From: Pomphorhynchus laevis
Lineage: Eukaryota > Acanthocephala > Palaeacanthocephala > Echinorhynchida > Pomphorhynchidae
Assembly (NCBI GenBank): GCA_012934845.2
Contig: WNNJ02002634.1
Coordinates: 18,429-82,428, forward strand
Length of the DNA stretch: 64,000 nt
Reading direction: 5' to 3'
Under the pieces are notes generated by a model that searched no databases, had not been told where the DNA came from, and saw only the letters and a list, made by a program, of their open reading frames with translations. The translations under genes were made by a program, and so were the position numbers. Positions 22,374-34,300 of this stretch are shown piece by piece (positions within the stretch are counted from its first letter, which is position 1; each line of letters begins with the position of its first letter).

Positions 22374-24461
22374 CTCTAATGCAGTGTTTCTTAACCTATT
22401 TTGCACTGTAACCAAACATTGACCCGCCTAGTGACATGGTGACCCCACCCAAACATTGTCTCACAAAATGATACTAATTTTACGGATCACAGGTATATTA
22501 AGTCATCACTAAAGGTAAAACAATTTATTGACAATTTGAATAAATCTGAGAAAGAATAAATGATTTTACAATAAAAGCTTCGTGCAGATATGATTATATT
22601 ATAATATAATTGATTTTAATTAATGAGATGGTTATTATTGTTTTCTATTCATCAATTACGGAATCCATGGCTCCAACTTCGATAATGCCAGTCTCATGTG
22701 ATTGCTGGGTTCATGACGCGCTATCCTTGATAGACTTGGATACGTAATGATATGTCGAAGCCAGAAGTTGTTTAATTCGTTGGCCTCAACTATTGTTTTG
22801 GCTTTGGAATTGGCTGGAGATCTATGAGCTCATCTGCTAATCCATCATATTCTTTGATCTTCGCAAAAAAGCCATTGTTCAATCCAAGAGAAATAGTTTA
22901 GTTTTTCACCAAGATAATGTGCGAATTGAATTTATAATTCTGATGGATGTTCCGTGATGTTTTTAATCCAGGCCTCTGAAGCATGTGTATTTCTAAGCTA
23001 ATCATCGCGCAATCTGAAATTGACCATTTTTCCATTGACTACTCATTCTATGCACAGAGGTAGCTTATTCATGAAGGCATGAATTTCTGGAAACAGAGAA
23101 TCCGCTTAGCATTTGATTTTTGTAATGGCAAATTCAGATCGTTTATATGTCCAAAAATATCAGTCAGGTAATACATAATTACTTAGAATTCTTCATCATC
23201 AAGCTGCTTGCGATGCTTCGTGATCGATATTCCGCGAAAACACAGCAATCACATTAGATAGGCTTTCCGCGCTATCCAATACACGACCTCTAAAAAGCCA
23301 ACGTACTTCGGTGTGAAATAACAATTCGCCATGTTCCGCTCCTAGATTCTCGCAAAATACTTTAAAAATTCTACGATTAAGCCCTTTTCCACTGGATGAA
23401 ATTCACAAATTGAACTACAGCGGCCAGAATTTCTTTAAAAGAGTACGGCAACGTTTTTGAGTCAAGTGCCCGGCGATGAATAAAACAATGAATGCTAACA
23501 ATATCTGAGAAAGCATTTTTACTAAGCTCACCAAAACTGACTTGTGCCCTAACATTGAAGGTGAACCGTTTGTGTAGATAGAACCAATTTTATTCCAGTC
23601 GATACCATGTGTTTTTAAAAAATCATTTAACAATCCGATAACGTCAGTTGCTTTATATCAAAAATAAAGATAAATAATATATAATTATATAAGATTTTAT
23701 GTAATTTAAATTTATATAAAGTTAAAATTGAAATTTAAAATAAAAGTCAATTGTTAATTTTTGACTAATAAATAACAGACGAGGAATTTTTGTTGCTATA
23801 ATTTCAATGATTTGTTTGTATAATATACAAACAAAATATTTGTGAAACAAAAAGGATTTTAATCCAAAGCAGGATTTAATTAATTTAATTTACAAAGTAA
23901 TAACAACTAATCTAAAATATGAATTTATTGTAAAAATGGTTTGAGTGTAACGGCTATATTGCAATATGGGATTATAAAATTATATTTTAACTTTCATAAG
24001 CAGTTGCTTTAGCAGTTAATTCTAACTTTTTGCAAAATAAAACTCACCACGAAATGACGCGTTTTCTAAATAACGAACGAAAACCAGCAAACGACTCATG
24101 TTCATGGCATCCGTTGATTCTTCCAGATGTAAATTAATTTTTACATTATTGAAGTGGGTCAGTAACTTGAACGGTTGCAAACTTTCATAAGCAAGAACCG
24201 AATTACAAGTTATGCATTCCGCTTTGGTTATACCTTTCTCAACAACATTTGTGAACCCGTACTTTACAAATTCGTCTTTTCAGCCTATCTTACTCCTTGA
24301 CGTCACGATGAGATGAACAAACTAAGAATGGTCAATATGAGAGAAAAAATCTTTCATTTCATTTGAATGTTTTACCGGGTAGAATGTTCGTGACTCACAA
24401 AAACTCCTTCCGTGACGCACCGGTGGGTCATTACCATAGGTTAAGAAACCCTGCTCTAATA
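22374..24461 (-). mobile_element. hAT DNA transposon (ZBED/SCAND3-like) with TSD
   Basis: Ends are CAGTGTTTCTTAACC at 22382 and its mirror GGTTAAGAAACCCTG ending at 24453, a typical hAT terminal inverted repeat. They are flanked by 8-base near-identical target duplications CTCTAATG (22374-22381) and CTCTAATA (24454-24461). The transposase lies on the minus strand: 23415-23633 reads FLKTHGIDWNKIGSIYTNGSPSMLG, matching the FL...I.W.k...iCtDGApAMlG block of ZBED5-like hAT transposases. Closer to the 5' end (about 24065-24300) is a readable YGFTNVVEKGITKAECITC zinc-finger-like segment. The coding region is interrupted by an AT-rich insert at about 23650-24060 and by stops, so it is inactive. Length is 2072 bp between the ends. 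Confidence 0.8.
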
Positions 24462-24940
24462 TAAAATATGGATTTAACGAAAAAATGCGGATAAGTGTGA
24501 CTAAAATGTAATTAACTACGAATTATAGATTAAATCTTGTCAAGTTGTCTAAGTAATCTAGATCAGCTAACTGAATCTACGGATTGTATGTTGTAAATAA
24601 AATAATAAATGAAAATATCTTAATCTTTTCTATAATTAATATTCAAGAATTTTCTAAACTCAATTTTTATCAATTGACTAATAAAGAGCATACGATACAT
24701 CAGTATTAAGATTAGATGTCGTCATCTGAAGGTCCACCCTAAGTGGAGGTAGTAAATGCATGATTGTCATGTATTTTCTCTAATGTAATGTGATCATCTA
24801 GAGTCATCTCGTATTCAAACACAGAATATAATATTTATTATCGATCCATCAAATTTATCCATCTTAGAGTTTAAATTTGCCTTAATCCTATTTTAAGGAT
24901 TTATACATTTTTGATGCTATAATTTCAACAGCATTTGATT
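23655..24940. repeat. Arm 1 of a large inverted duplication
   Basis: Most of this segment reappears inverted at 28545-29580 (mirror of about 23655-24700) and at 27360-27690 (mirror of about 24600-24940), with only scattered differences. It includes the 5' end of the hAT element. High identity suggests recent duplication. Confidence 0.75.
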
Positions 24941-25381
24941 TTTAAATCAAAAAAAAGAAACGTATTAAAACATTATTACAGAGAAATGAAATTATCATTT
25001 GTTAGCTCTTCGGCTTATATAACGTGTATCAATTTAGCCAAAAAATAGTTTACCAAACACCAAAAGATCATCGTTCAATCACTAATTAAAATTCCCTCGT
25101 CTCTAAATATGAAAAAGCGCTTACTTTCTTCTTTATCCAAAATCACACTTAGTCCGGCGAAATTTAATCCACCGTTTGTCGTACTTTATGTTATCTGGCA
25201 ATTATTGAAAATTTTTTAATGGTCAGATACCGAACTGTTTAAATAAAGTATTAGTAAAAATCAAATATTTTTTAATTAAATTCTATTTTTACAAATGCCG
25301 AAATTCTAATACACATGAATGCATGTTGTAAGTTAATTAATAAAGTTTATTGATTCCATTCAAATACAGTATCAGCTAATA

Positions 25382-27327
25382 TTAATTGCATTGCATTGTA
25401 ACGTTCACTGATTGTTTGTAGCGACCAGGAATTAAGCTTCCATTTTTCATATATCTTTTCATGAACTCGCAATTTACGTATTTATCGTTTAGCTGCTTAT
25501 CAAATACCATACTTTTCCAACCACCGTCACTAGTAGGAATTTGCCATTCAGGATATGGACCGTATTCGTATTGGATTAGTTCATATGCGTTGCACGGTAC
25601 AAGCAGTCTAATTCCAGCCATCTCCGCCGAACATATTTTATTAATAGGTGGTGACCGTCTCCTAAATCATGTTTTTAAAGTGCTAATCATTTAGAATTAG
25701 CTCGGTATTAAAGTACCTGTAAAGGCTTAATTCTGCAAGAAAAGTACTAAGTAATACGTTGCGAATAGGATCGAGTTTCAAGACAAATAGATCAAAAGAA
25801 TATTTATCGTCGTATAACCGCATTTCTTTTGATTCGTTGTTGTCCTATCGAAACATAAAATTTACGAAAGTGTAAATGTTTTTCTGAATTTTCTTAAATT
25901 TTTGATTTTGTACTAAATATATCAACTAAATTTCAAATGATAAAATCAATTACTGGTGTTTAATGATGTAACCCACGATATCTCAAATGTAATAATAATT
26001 GTTCATTTGCTTAAATAATTAATTATTAACAAATAATTAACTAATTAACAATTAATAAACAATATTTTATTAATATTGAATTTTAATATGAAATCGATGA
26101 CAGCTAAAATTAAAGCAGTTTATACTAATAAATCGGTTATATATTGATCTCAAATAATATTTTAAGCCACAATCCATACACAAGTGGTCTATATCGCAAA
26201 TTTATTCAACTTACAAAAATCGATAAAAAATTAAAAATATTTTATGTTTTAAAATATTATTTCTTATTTATTATGGAATAATATTATAATTATTAATTAA
26301 TAATTATTAATTTTATAACTCCGCCATGGCCGGTCCCAAGCCTGAGAAAAGAGGAGGGTTGGCGATAGACTTCGCGACAAGCCAGCCGTAAAACAAAACC
26401 GTTGCATCAACTTTATGAAATGTTGTCTCAATGCTCCAAACGTCAGGACTACGGCGTCCCCGGTAAGCGACGCGCTCAGGTACGGCCTGGCCTGAGCGAT
26501 AAGTCATCAAGGGTCTCTGCAGTAAAAGTGACTGCGGGGGGGGGTAACCAAACTAGCTACCATACGAAAGCTGAATCAAAAAGAAAACGATTTAAATTTT
26601 AAAATTTAATTTTATAATTATTTCATATTTTATCTTTTAATAAACCTCAATTTATGTAAAAAATGTCAATGATTAAATTGCATTTTGACATTAAGCTAAA
26701 GTTATTAATTTAATGAAGGAATCACTTTAGCTATGTAGGCATCATAATTTAAAAAGATAAGTTGCATGCGTTGTTTTTTAATGCTCTAAAATTTGTTGTA
26801 ACACAAATTATTGAAGATTGTGCTTACCATTCCGATTGTTTGCCAAACGTACATATCCTTTCCTCCCAAAAATGACTTGAATACACTGTCGTCATATTCG
26901 CTGTCTAGCATTGCGAAATCTACATCGTGGGATGACTGAATAATGCCGCATTGACGATACCATCCTATACAAAAAGAATTATGTGTAAATGAAATCTAAA
27001 ACTGTATTATAACACTTCAACTTCGTTAACAAAATTCTCTTCTCTCAGCATTTCTTGAACTTACCAAGTAATGTGCCTGCGAACATAAATAAGTGCTTTC
27101 TCATTGAATTACTTCTGTGTTTCATAGCTTTCAATCCGGACAGAATTTTTGATTGCAAGAAAAGTTCACTCGCTTTCTGCTCTGGGTATTTTGAATATAT
27201 CCAGTCCATACTGGTGCGATTACATTCGATGAATTGGGAAGATTGATAATTGAAATTAAATTGTTGACTATCAGCTGGTACGATAATATCACAATGAGTC
27301 TTAAAATGCTTTAAGGTTAAATCGAAT
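25382..27327 (-). CDS. Fukutin/LicD-family protein gene, four visible exons
   Basis: Exons on the minus strand, all with matching GT-AG borders and phases: 27065-27327, 26828-26964, 25717-25844 and 25382-25661. The joined product reads FMFAGTLLG-WYRQCGIIQSS, HDVDFAMLDSEYDD, KYSFDLFVLKLD and VPCNAYELIQYEYGPYPEW. It ends PGRYKQSVNVTMQCN. This is the layout of LicD/fukutin-type nucleotidyltransferase-like proteins: a G-LGWYR turn, a DxD metal motif (here DVD), and a late VPCN...YGP...W segment as in nematode fukutin-like proteins. Known relatives act in the Golgi on glycan or phosphodiester transfer. The first visible exon begins in phase with an acceptor (CAATCTTAG), so an upstream exon with start codon and any signal anchor is missing. 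Upstream sequence is repeat arm. The large intron between 25844 and 26828 hosts a LINE fragment. Confidence 0.75.
26312..26366 (+). ncRNA. Twister-type self-cleaving ribozyme motif
   Basis: From TAAC at 26316, the sequence follows the twister ribozyme layout: TAAC, a CTC strand, GCC, then CCGGTCCCAAGC, an A-rich joint AAAA, and GAGGAGGG. Compared from memory with a crystallised environmental twister, spacing is the same except for one base in the P4 hairpin. The P2 strand CTC pairs with GAG where the reference has CAC with GUG, a compensatory change. The loop CCC can pair with the GGG of GGAGGG as in the known pseudoknot. The 5' strand of P1 is missing: GC-rich sequence begins exactly at the predicted U-A cleavage position after AT-only DNA. 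One P4 pair is mismatched, so present activity is uncertain. Confidence 0.65.
26316..26600 (+). mobile_element. 5' fragment of a LINE led by a twister motif
   Basis: A GC-rich island about 285 bases long in AT-only intron DNA. After the twister motif it continues TTGGCG...GCCAGCCGTAAAAC, a pattern I associate with the 5' untranslated region of RTE/CR1-like LINEs in trematodes and molluscs. It then becomes a G-rich run and stops without reaching coding sequence. It lies in an intron of the fukutin-like gene on the opposite strand. Confidence 0.5.
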
Positions 27328-27359
27328 CTAAGATTGTAAAAAAATTAAAAATTAAATGC

Positions 27360-27690
27360 TATTGAAATTATAGCATCAAAAATGTATAAATCCTTAAAAT
27401 AGGATTAAGGCAAATTTAAACTCTAAAATGGGTAAATTTGATGGATCGATAATAAATATTATATTCTGTGTTTAAATACGAGATGACTCTAGATGATCAC
27501 ATTACATTAGAGAAAATACATGACAATCATGCATTTACTACCTCCACTTAGGGTGGACCTTCAGATGACGACATCTAATCTTAATACTGATGTATCGTAT
27601 GCTCTTTATTAGTCAATTGATAAAAATTGAGTTTAGAAAATTCTTGAATATTAATTATAGAAAAGATTAAGATATTTTCATTTATAATTT
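27360..27690. repeat. Inverted partner of 24600-24940
   Basis: Mirror copy of the outer part of arm 1 including ACCTCCACTTAGGGTGGACC and GATGACGACATCTAATC. It also shares its end with the main foldback family (TTTATTAGTCAATTGATAAAAATTGA). It sits directly upstream of the visible fukutin-like exons. Confidence 0.7.
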
Positions 27691-27954
27691 TATTTACAAC
27701 ACACAATACGTAGTTACTGCAGATAATACTGCAGTTCCTTCAGATGACGACATCTAATCTTATTTAGATTTTAAAATTAAATCTTAATTTCAGTATTCAG
27801 AAATACTGAAACTATGTATTATTAGTTTCGACTTTACTATTATTTTTTCTTATTTTCAAACAAGTTTGATGAATTATTAATTCTTAAAAAAGGGAGAAGT
27901 TTGCATCCCAAGGTGTTTACACTTTAAAATGTAAACTGCTTCACGTGATCACAT

Positions 27955-28085
27955 TTAAGAGACCAGGTAATGGCCAATAGCCAGGTCGCGTAGCGCGTGG
28001 AGTGAAGGTGGTAGATCTTTATAGATCTGGTTCCAGCCTGCAACCGCATTAAGTAGGGCAGCCCCCTGTCAGATGCTGCTGGATG
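27955..28085. other. GC-rich island of unknown nature
   Basis: A 130-base GC-rich stretch in AT-rich DNA with small hairpins (AGATCTTTATAGATCT and CTGGTTCCAG). TAGCGCGTGG followed 40 bases later by GGTTCCAGCC is vaguely like Pol III A and B boxes, so a tRNA-derived SINE head is possible, but no tRNA fold is convincing. Confidence 0.35.
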
Positions 28086-28480
28086 GCCCGTTGTAAGTTT
28101 ATAATATAATAATATTTTAATAATATACTTTGTATTAGAATAAGATACTAGATAGTTTTATCAGAGGAAATACATCATTAGCATGTATTTGGCCCCGCTG
28201 CTATGTTGGGTAGAGGAGTTAGGGACCGAAACATGATAACATAGCAGTTCCTTTTGATGACCTCTAATTCTTATTCTGATACAACGTCTGTTATTTATTA
28301 GTCAATTCATAAAAATGACGTTTATTTTAAATTTCATTTTTTTAACTTGATTTAAATTATAGAAAATCTAAAAACAATTATTAATTTTATTATTTAATTA
28401 TTAAATTTTGATTTAGCATTATTATGTTTTGTTTATTTTATAATTATATTAAATACGTAGACTCAGTTAGCTGATTTGAT
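28085..28480. repeat. Foldback family copy (FB390), near-complete
   Basis: Almost identical to 57590-57960 over about 370 bases. The unit runs from TTTGTATTAGAATAAG through a GC-rich core (TTTGGCCCCGCTGCTATG ... GACCGAAACATGATAACATAGCAG) to CTTATTCTGATACAA and then an AT-rich tail. The tail ends ACTCAGTTAGCTGATTTGAT. The two TTGTATYAGAATAAG ends are inverted, and a TCATCAGRGGAA block is inverted inside them, so the element folds back on itself. No coding capacity; behaves like a MITE. Confidence 0.75.
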
Positions 28481-28544
28481 TAATTATTTATAAAATATAA
28501 TAATTATTTAAATTAAAAATTAGTTAGCTGATTTGATCGTATGT

Positions 28545-29580
28545 TCTTTATTAGTCAATTGATAAAAATTGAGTTTAGAAAATTCTTGAATATTAATTAT
28601 AGAAAAGATTAAGATATTTTCATTTATTATTTTATTTACAACATACAATCCGTAGATTCAGTTAGCTGATCTAGATTACTTAGACAACTTGACAAGATTT
28701 AATCTATAATTCGTAGTTAATTACATTTTAGTCACACTTATCCGCATTTTTACGTTAAATCCATATTTTATATTAGAGCAGGGTTTCTTAACCTATGGTA
28801 ATGACCCACCGGTGGGTCACGGAAGGAGTTTTTGTGAGTCACGAACATTCTACTAGGTAAAACATTCAAATGAAATGAAAGATTTTTTCTCTCATATTGA
28901 CCATTCTTAGTTTGTTCATCTCATCATGACGTCAAGGAGTAAGATAGGCTGAAAAGATGAATTTGTAAAGTACGGGTTCACAAATGTTGTTGAGAAAGGT
29001 ATAACCAAAGCGGAATGCATAACTTGTAATTCGGTTCTTGCTTATGAAAGTTTGCAACCGTTCAAGTTACTGACCCACTTCAATAATGTAAAAATTAATT
29101 TACATCTGGAAGAATCAACGGATGCCATGACCATGAGTCGTTTGCTGGTTTTCGTTCGTTATTTAGAAGGCGCGTCATTTCGTGGTGAGTTTTATTTTGC
29201 AAAAAGTTAGAATTAACTGCTAAAGCAACTGCTTATGAAAGTTAAAATATAATTTTATAATTCCATATTGCAATATAGCCGTTACACTCAAACCATTTTT
29301 ACAATAAATTCATATTTTAGATTAGTTGTTATTACTTTGTAAATTAAATTAATTAAATCCTGCTTTGGATTAAAATCCTTTTTGTTTCACAAATATTTTG
29401 TTTGTATATTATACAAACAAATCATTGAAATTATAGCAACAAAAATTCCTCGTCTGTTATTTATTAGTCAAATATTAACAATTGACTTTTATTTTAAATT
29501 TCAATTTTAACTTTATATAAATTTAAATTACATAAAATCTTATATAATTATATATTATTTATCTTTATTTTTGATTTATT
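28545..29580. repeat. Arm 2 of the large inverted duplication, with truncated hAT end
   Basis: Mirror of 23655-24700. It contains the hAT terminus CAGGGTTTCTTAACC at 28779 and about 440 bases of transposase 5' sequence, then the AT-rich insert, but not the rest of the transposase. The duplication therefore post-dates the insertion into the hAT element. Confidence 0.75.
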
Positions 29581-29589
29581 TTTTATCTT

Positions 29590-30392
29590 TATTTGACAAG
29601 TATTAAATTCTGTTTGAATTATAAAATATAATCTAAATAATATAATCCAAATTTTAATCTACGCATAAAATACAGTCTACATATAAAATACGTAGACTCA
29701 GTTATCCGATTTGATTTATAAACGAGCCATTTGGCACTTACTGTGTCTAACCAGTTATCTTAAAACATTTTTGTTCATAGTAAATTATAAATAATAGATA
29801 AGCAATACTGTGAAAGGCGTGTAACTTTTTAGGAATGAATTTCCTTCAAAGTAAGCAGGTATCGTTAGAAATTGTTAGTTTTAATATAGATTGGCATCCT
29901 CGGCTAATCAGCTTTGAATACGTAATTCTAGAATGAGCAGCTAACTGTAAAGTTGAGACAAATAATGAGTAATTTCTTTAGTACATCATCTTGCAATACG
30001 AAAATGTATCAACTATAATTCTGTCCAAAACAAATAAAACTATCATAAGATAATGATCTTCCACAGGGCAATCTGGCAAATTAGATTGATTTAGATTTTT
30101 AATTTTAGATTTAATTTTATTTAGATTCAAATAAAAATCTTGAATTTTTAACAAATTCAAGTAAACTGCAGGTTTATTATTTAGTAGGCAATAAAAATAC
30201 ATTCAATAAAGATGCAATGTATGTGAAATGAAATCAATTTAGCCAAATCTCGTAGTCGACTTATCACAGCCAAACAATTCAAAGGTCGAAAGTGGAGAGT
30301 CAATTAATGAAAACAGAACTATATTAGTATAATTTAGTTAAATAATATATTATAGTTAAAATAAATTATATAATTAATATAAAATGATTTTC
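29590..30392. other. AT-rich spacer
   Basis: Near 29690 there is a foldback-family end (GTAGACTCAGTTATCCGATTTGAT). The 74-codon minus-strand frame at 29978-30202 is Leu/Asn/Lys-rich without family features. Nothing else seen. Confidence 0.4.
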
Positions 30393-30957
30393 TCACTCGT
30401 CCATTGATCTATCAACATCTCCAAAGGGAAACTTGTTGCTTAGATTGACATTACATATTTTGTAATAATCTCCAATTCGGTTGAAGAAGTGAATATAAAA
30501 TCGTATTTGATGAATTTGGATATAAACTGCACCAATTGTATGGAGATGTCTACCAATACATGGCATCGGCTTAATGTATATATTGGGAAATTTTACTTTA
30601 TCGATGTGCTAAAATATCGATAAATTAACTTCTACCGATTTCAAATATACCTCTATTTTATCCAATCCAATTTCATTATCTTGAATCAAAACTCCCAATA
30701 TTACGTTCTGTTTATACTTAAAATTAATAGATTTATTGTCTCCTTTCCAATTAGGATCAGCGACAAATATCTGTTTACCAATGGAAGCGAATAAAGTGAT
30801 TATAACGCAGATAGGCGAAGAATTATTGAATGCCGAATAAAAGTACGTTGCATTGATATACTGAAATTTTAGAAATAATAAAGTAATAACTTCAATTAAA
30901 AAGTTAACGATTCAAAACTTACTGAAATGATTGATACGGTAATATAAAGGAGGACGT
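30393..30957 (-). CDS. 3' exons of an unknown gene, one 42-bp intron
   Basis: Minus strand. A short exon at about 30915-30957 (acceptor TTTCTGAG, ending ATTTCA before GTAAGTTTTG) reads VNVLLYITVSIIS. The next exon is 30651-30860 (70 codons, YINATYFYSAFNNSSPICVI ... GLDKIE). After a 42-base GT-AG intron (30609-30650) the last exon 30393-30608 reads HIDKVKFPNIYIKPMPCIGR and ends FGDVDRSMDE with TGA. All joins are in phase and free of stops. The protein is rich in aromatic and beta-branched residues, suggestive of a beta-rich fold, but I recognise no family. Upstream exons are not found, and I cannot exclude that it is the end of the WD40 gene at 40.5-49.2 kb, though the splice phase would require at least one more exon between. 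Confidence 0.6.
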
Positions 30958-31359
30958 TTACAACTCAGAAAATGTAGAGCAATCATAGACGTAGTAATTG
31001 AGAAATAATTTATTTATTACTAAAATTGTAGAGTGAAAATGTAAAATAGAATAACTTTTAGATTCTAGAAATACGAACATAATGAAATATGACATAAATT
31101 AAATATATTTAACGAGCTTAATAACTTTAAAATTTAGTTATTATAATCTCAGGATTTATATTGTAAAATACAACCATATTGTATTTTTATTGAATTTATT
31201 TATTAACCATATTTGGGAATTATAGCTAAATGCAATAATCTTTATTATATTGGAGTCCAAAATTACATAAAAATCCAATAAAGCCTGGCGTCATATGTAG
31301 TGCTTTTAAATGTACATTAAAACCACTTTTTGTTTATATGAATAAAATACTTAAAGTAA

Positions 31360-34300
31360 TTAGGCAGCTAGGTCCCAGTCGAGTAAGTATTTAACTGACA
31401 CCTATTGCCAATTAGACTCTTCGTGGAGCGGCCCAGGCAACGGATGTTTGACATTCGACGATCAACGGCTAAATAATTGCCCGGCTTGCATCAGTCGTAG
31501 GGATAGTCTTTTAATAGACTATATCAGATCCCTCCGATGATTCCATCGACGGAATAGACAATGAACGAAATGGTAGAAGAGAGTCACGGAGGCCTGTTTG
31601 CTTACAATAGCGATGTTGGATCTTTAAAGGATAATGGGAAAGGGAGATAACCGAACAAACAAAATCACTTTGATGACTCGCGCGGCAGATTGGACAATAG
31701 TCGAAAAGGCAGAAGAAAGTCTCGGAGACCTGTCTCCTTGCAGTAGCGATGTTGGATCATCAAAATATATCGGGAACAGGAGATAACCGAACAAATAAAG
31801 GAAGACAACGAAAATGACAAGCAAGAAATTTATAAAATATAAATAAAATACAAATAACAATGGTCAACTTACCACTGACCGGTGGAGTTTTCATTGTCGA
31901 GTGCCGTGTGACCAGGCAGTTGTATGGAGACACCGAAAGAGGAATAAACATCCAAAGCGAACTAGCCATCATGTAGCAACGTGGAATGTCATCTCGCTAG
32001 CGGGTCAGGAACCGGAATTAGTTTAAGAGATAACTCGCTTCGGTCTTGAAATAGCCAGAGTGACTTCTCTTCACTATTCTGAAACTGGAACTAAACTTTT
32101 GGATCAGGGTTGGACCTTGAACAATTCGGGAGTTACCAACGAAACGCGACGACAAGTGGGTGTAGGGATACTTACAAGTCCCCGGCTGTAGTTCGTTGTA
32201 GAGAGGTTTAATCCAGTGAACGAAAGGTTGGCGTCTTTGAGACTTATAGTCAAAGAGAGAAAGGAGATAAATGTTGTGTGTGCGTATACTCCCAACATTA
32301 TCTTGGAATACGCAGCCTTCGTGGAAGATATTCAGGCTCTGCTTTATAGTACTCCTGTTGGAGATTACCTCGGCCTATTGGATGACTTAAATGCTCATGT
32401 TAAGACACAAAGGCACTTGGAAGGGAGTGTTGGGGAGGAACGGACTATCTAATCTAAATGTGAGTTGTGTTGAATTATTGCACTTTTGTTCTCGTAACAA
32501 TTTGTGCATAACCAACCTAATGTTTGAACATAAATAGATCCATAGATGCACATGGCATCAAGATTCTCACAGTCAAAGATCAATGCTCGATTTTGTAATC
32601 GTTTTATCTGATCTGCGACGTTATGTTCTGGACACTCGTGTGAAGAGAGGGGATGAGCTGTCAACCGATTACTATTTTGTTGTTAGTAAACTTCGATGGC
32701 AGGATCGAATGCTAGACAAGCCTGGTAAACCCAAACGTTGTTTGAGGGCGTTCTGGGAGCGTCTAGCAGATGTTTCTGTCAAAGAACGTTTCTCTGGCTA
32801 CATGCGGGAGGACTTCTCTCGGTTGCCAGAAGAGGTGATGAGCATTGATAAGGAATGGGAGATGTTTAGATCCTTGCTTGCTAAATCAACTGTGAAAAGT
32901 TGTGGCTCGAAGGCATAGGTGCTTGTCGCGGAGGAAACACTTGAAATGCTTGGTGGACACCAACAGTTAGAGATTTTGTTCAACAGAAGAAGCTGGCTTA
33001 TAAGGCAACGTTGTCAGATAAATCAGTGGAGGCTGTAGACAAGTACCGAAAAGCAATGAGATTTTCAGCTCGAGCAGTTACTGAAGCGAAGAAGGCGGCT
33101 TAATAGAAGTTTGGAGATCACTTAGAACTTGATTATATGTTTGTTTCGAAGATGTTCTGGAAGACGATCAGGAACCTTCCTGTTGAAAAGCAGAAAACTC
33201 CTCAAACTGTTTATGACAGGAGAGAATCTATGCTGACTGACATTGAAGAAATTCTTGGTTGTTGGAAAGAGCATTTTAAGTCTCCTTAATCCTATGGATA
33301 TGCCTTCTCTTGTAAAACTAGAGATTTTAGAACCAGCGGAAGAGCTCATCTCTTTGGAAGAGGTCATTGCTGTTGTTAAAAACTTCGTAATGGCAAGTCT
33401 TCTAGAGTAGACGAGATTCGACCTGAAGCATTAAAGGATCTGGACGTTGCTGGCGTGAAGTGGCTAACACGGATCTTCAACGTTGCATTGAAGTCGGGCA
33501 AAGTTCCAATTGTGTAGCGACTTGGGGTGGTGGTACCGGTCTTCGAGAAAGGTAATTGAAGAGTATGTTTTAATTATCGGGGCATCACTCTTCTTAGCCA
33601 AACTGGTAAGCTATTTGTTAGGATTCTTCAGTAAAGGATACGACCTATAGTTAAGGGACAGTTGCAAGAGGAACAATGCGGCTTTGGTCCAGGTCATGGA
33701 ACTACGGATCAGCTCTTTACTCTCTCAGATATCCTTGAACGGTCTTAAGATTTCGCTCAACCGGTCTACATGTGTTTTGTAGATTTGGAGAAGGCGTTCG
33801 ACCGAGTTCCGCGAGAGAGGTTGTGGGAGGTACTAAGAGAGTATGGAGTACCACACTATTTTCTGTATGAACAAAGTATGAGTTGTGTTTTGTTTACATG
33901 GACAAAGTTTCGAGACGAATTGCTCTGACGGATGTCGGCCTTCAGTTCAGTTCTATCAGGATACCATCTCTGCTTTATGCGGATGACGTTGTTTTGTTGG
34001 CTTCTTGTCCTGAGGACTTACAATGCCTACTAGATCGATTCACGATGGAATGCAAAGCGGCATGGATGTTGGTTAGTACCTCCAAAACTGTCTCTATGTG
34101 CTCGTATCGGGTTTAGTTGCCAATGTCAATCCGGCTTGGATAAAATGTTTTTTCCGGATGTGAAAGATTTCAAGTATCTTGGGTTATTGTTCTCGAGGGA
34201 CGGCAGGAACATCAAGGAGATTGAGAAGCGGATTTGTGCAGCTAACGCAGCAATGCGTTCTTTGTACAGGTATGTCGTAGTGAAGCGGGAGTTAAGTCTT

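Noticed and set aside
27955-28085. tRNA gene
   Set aside because: A- and B-box-like strings exist but no cloverleaf with a T-stem and acceptor stem can be drawn.
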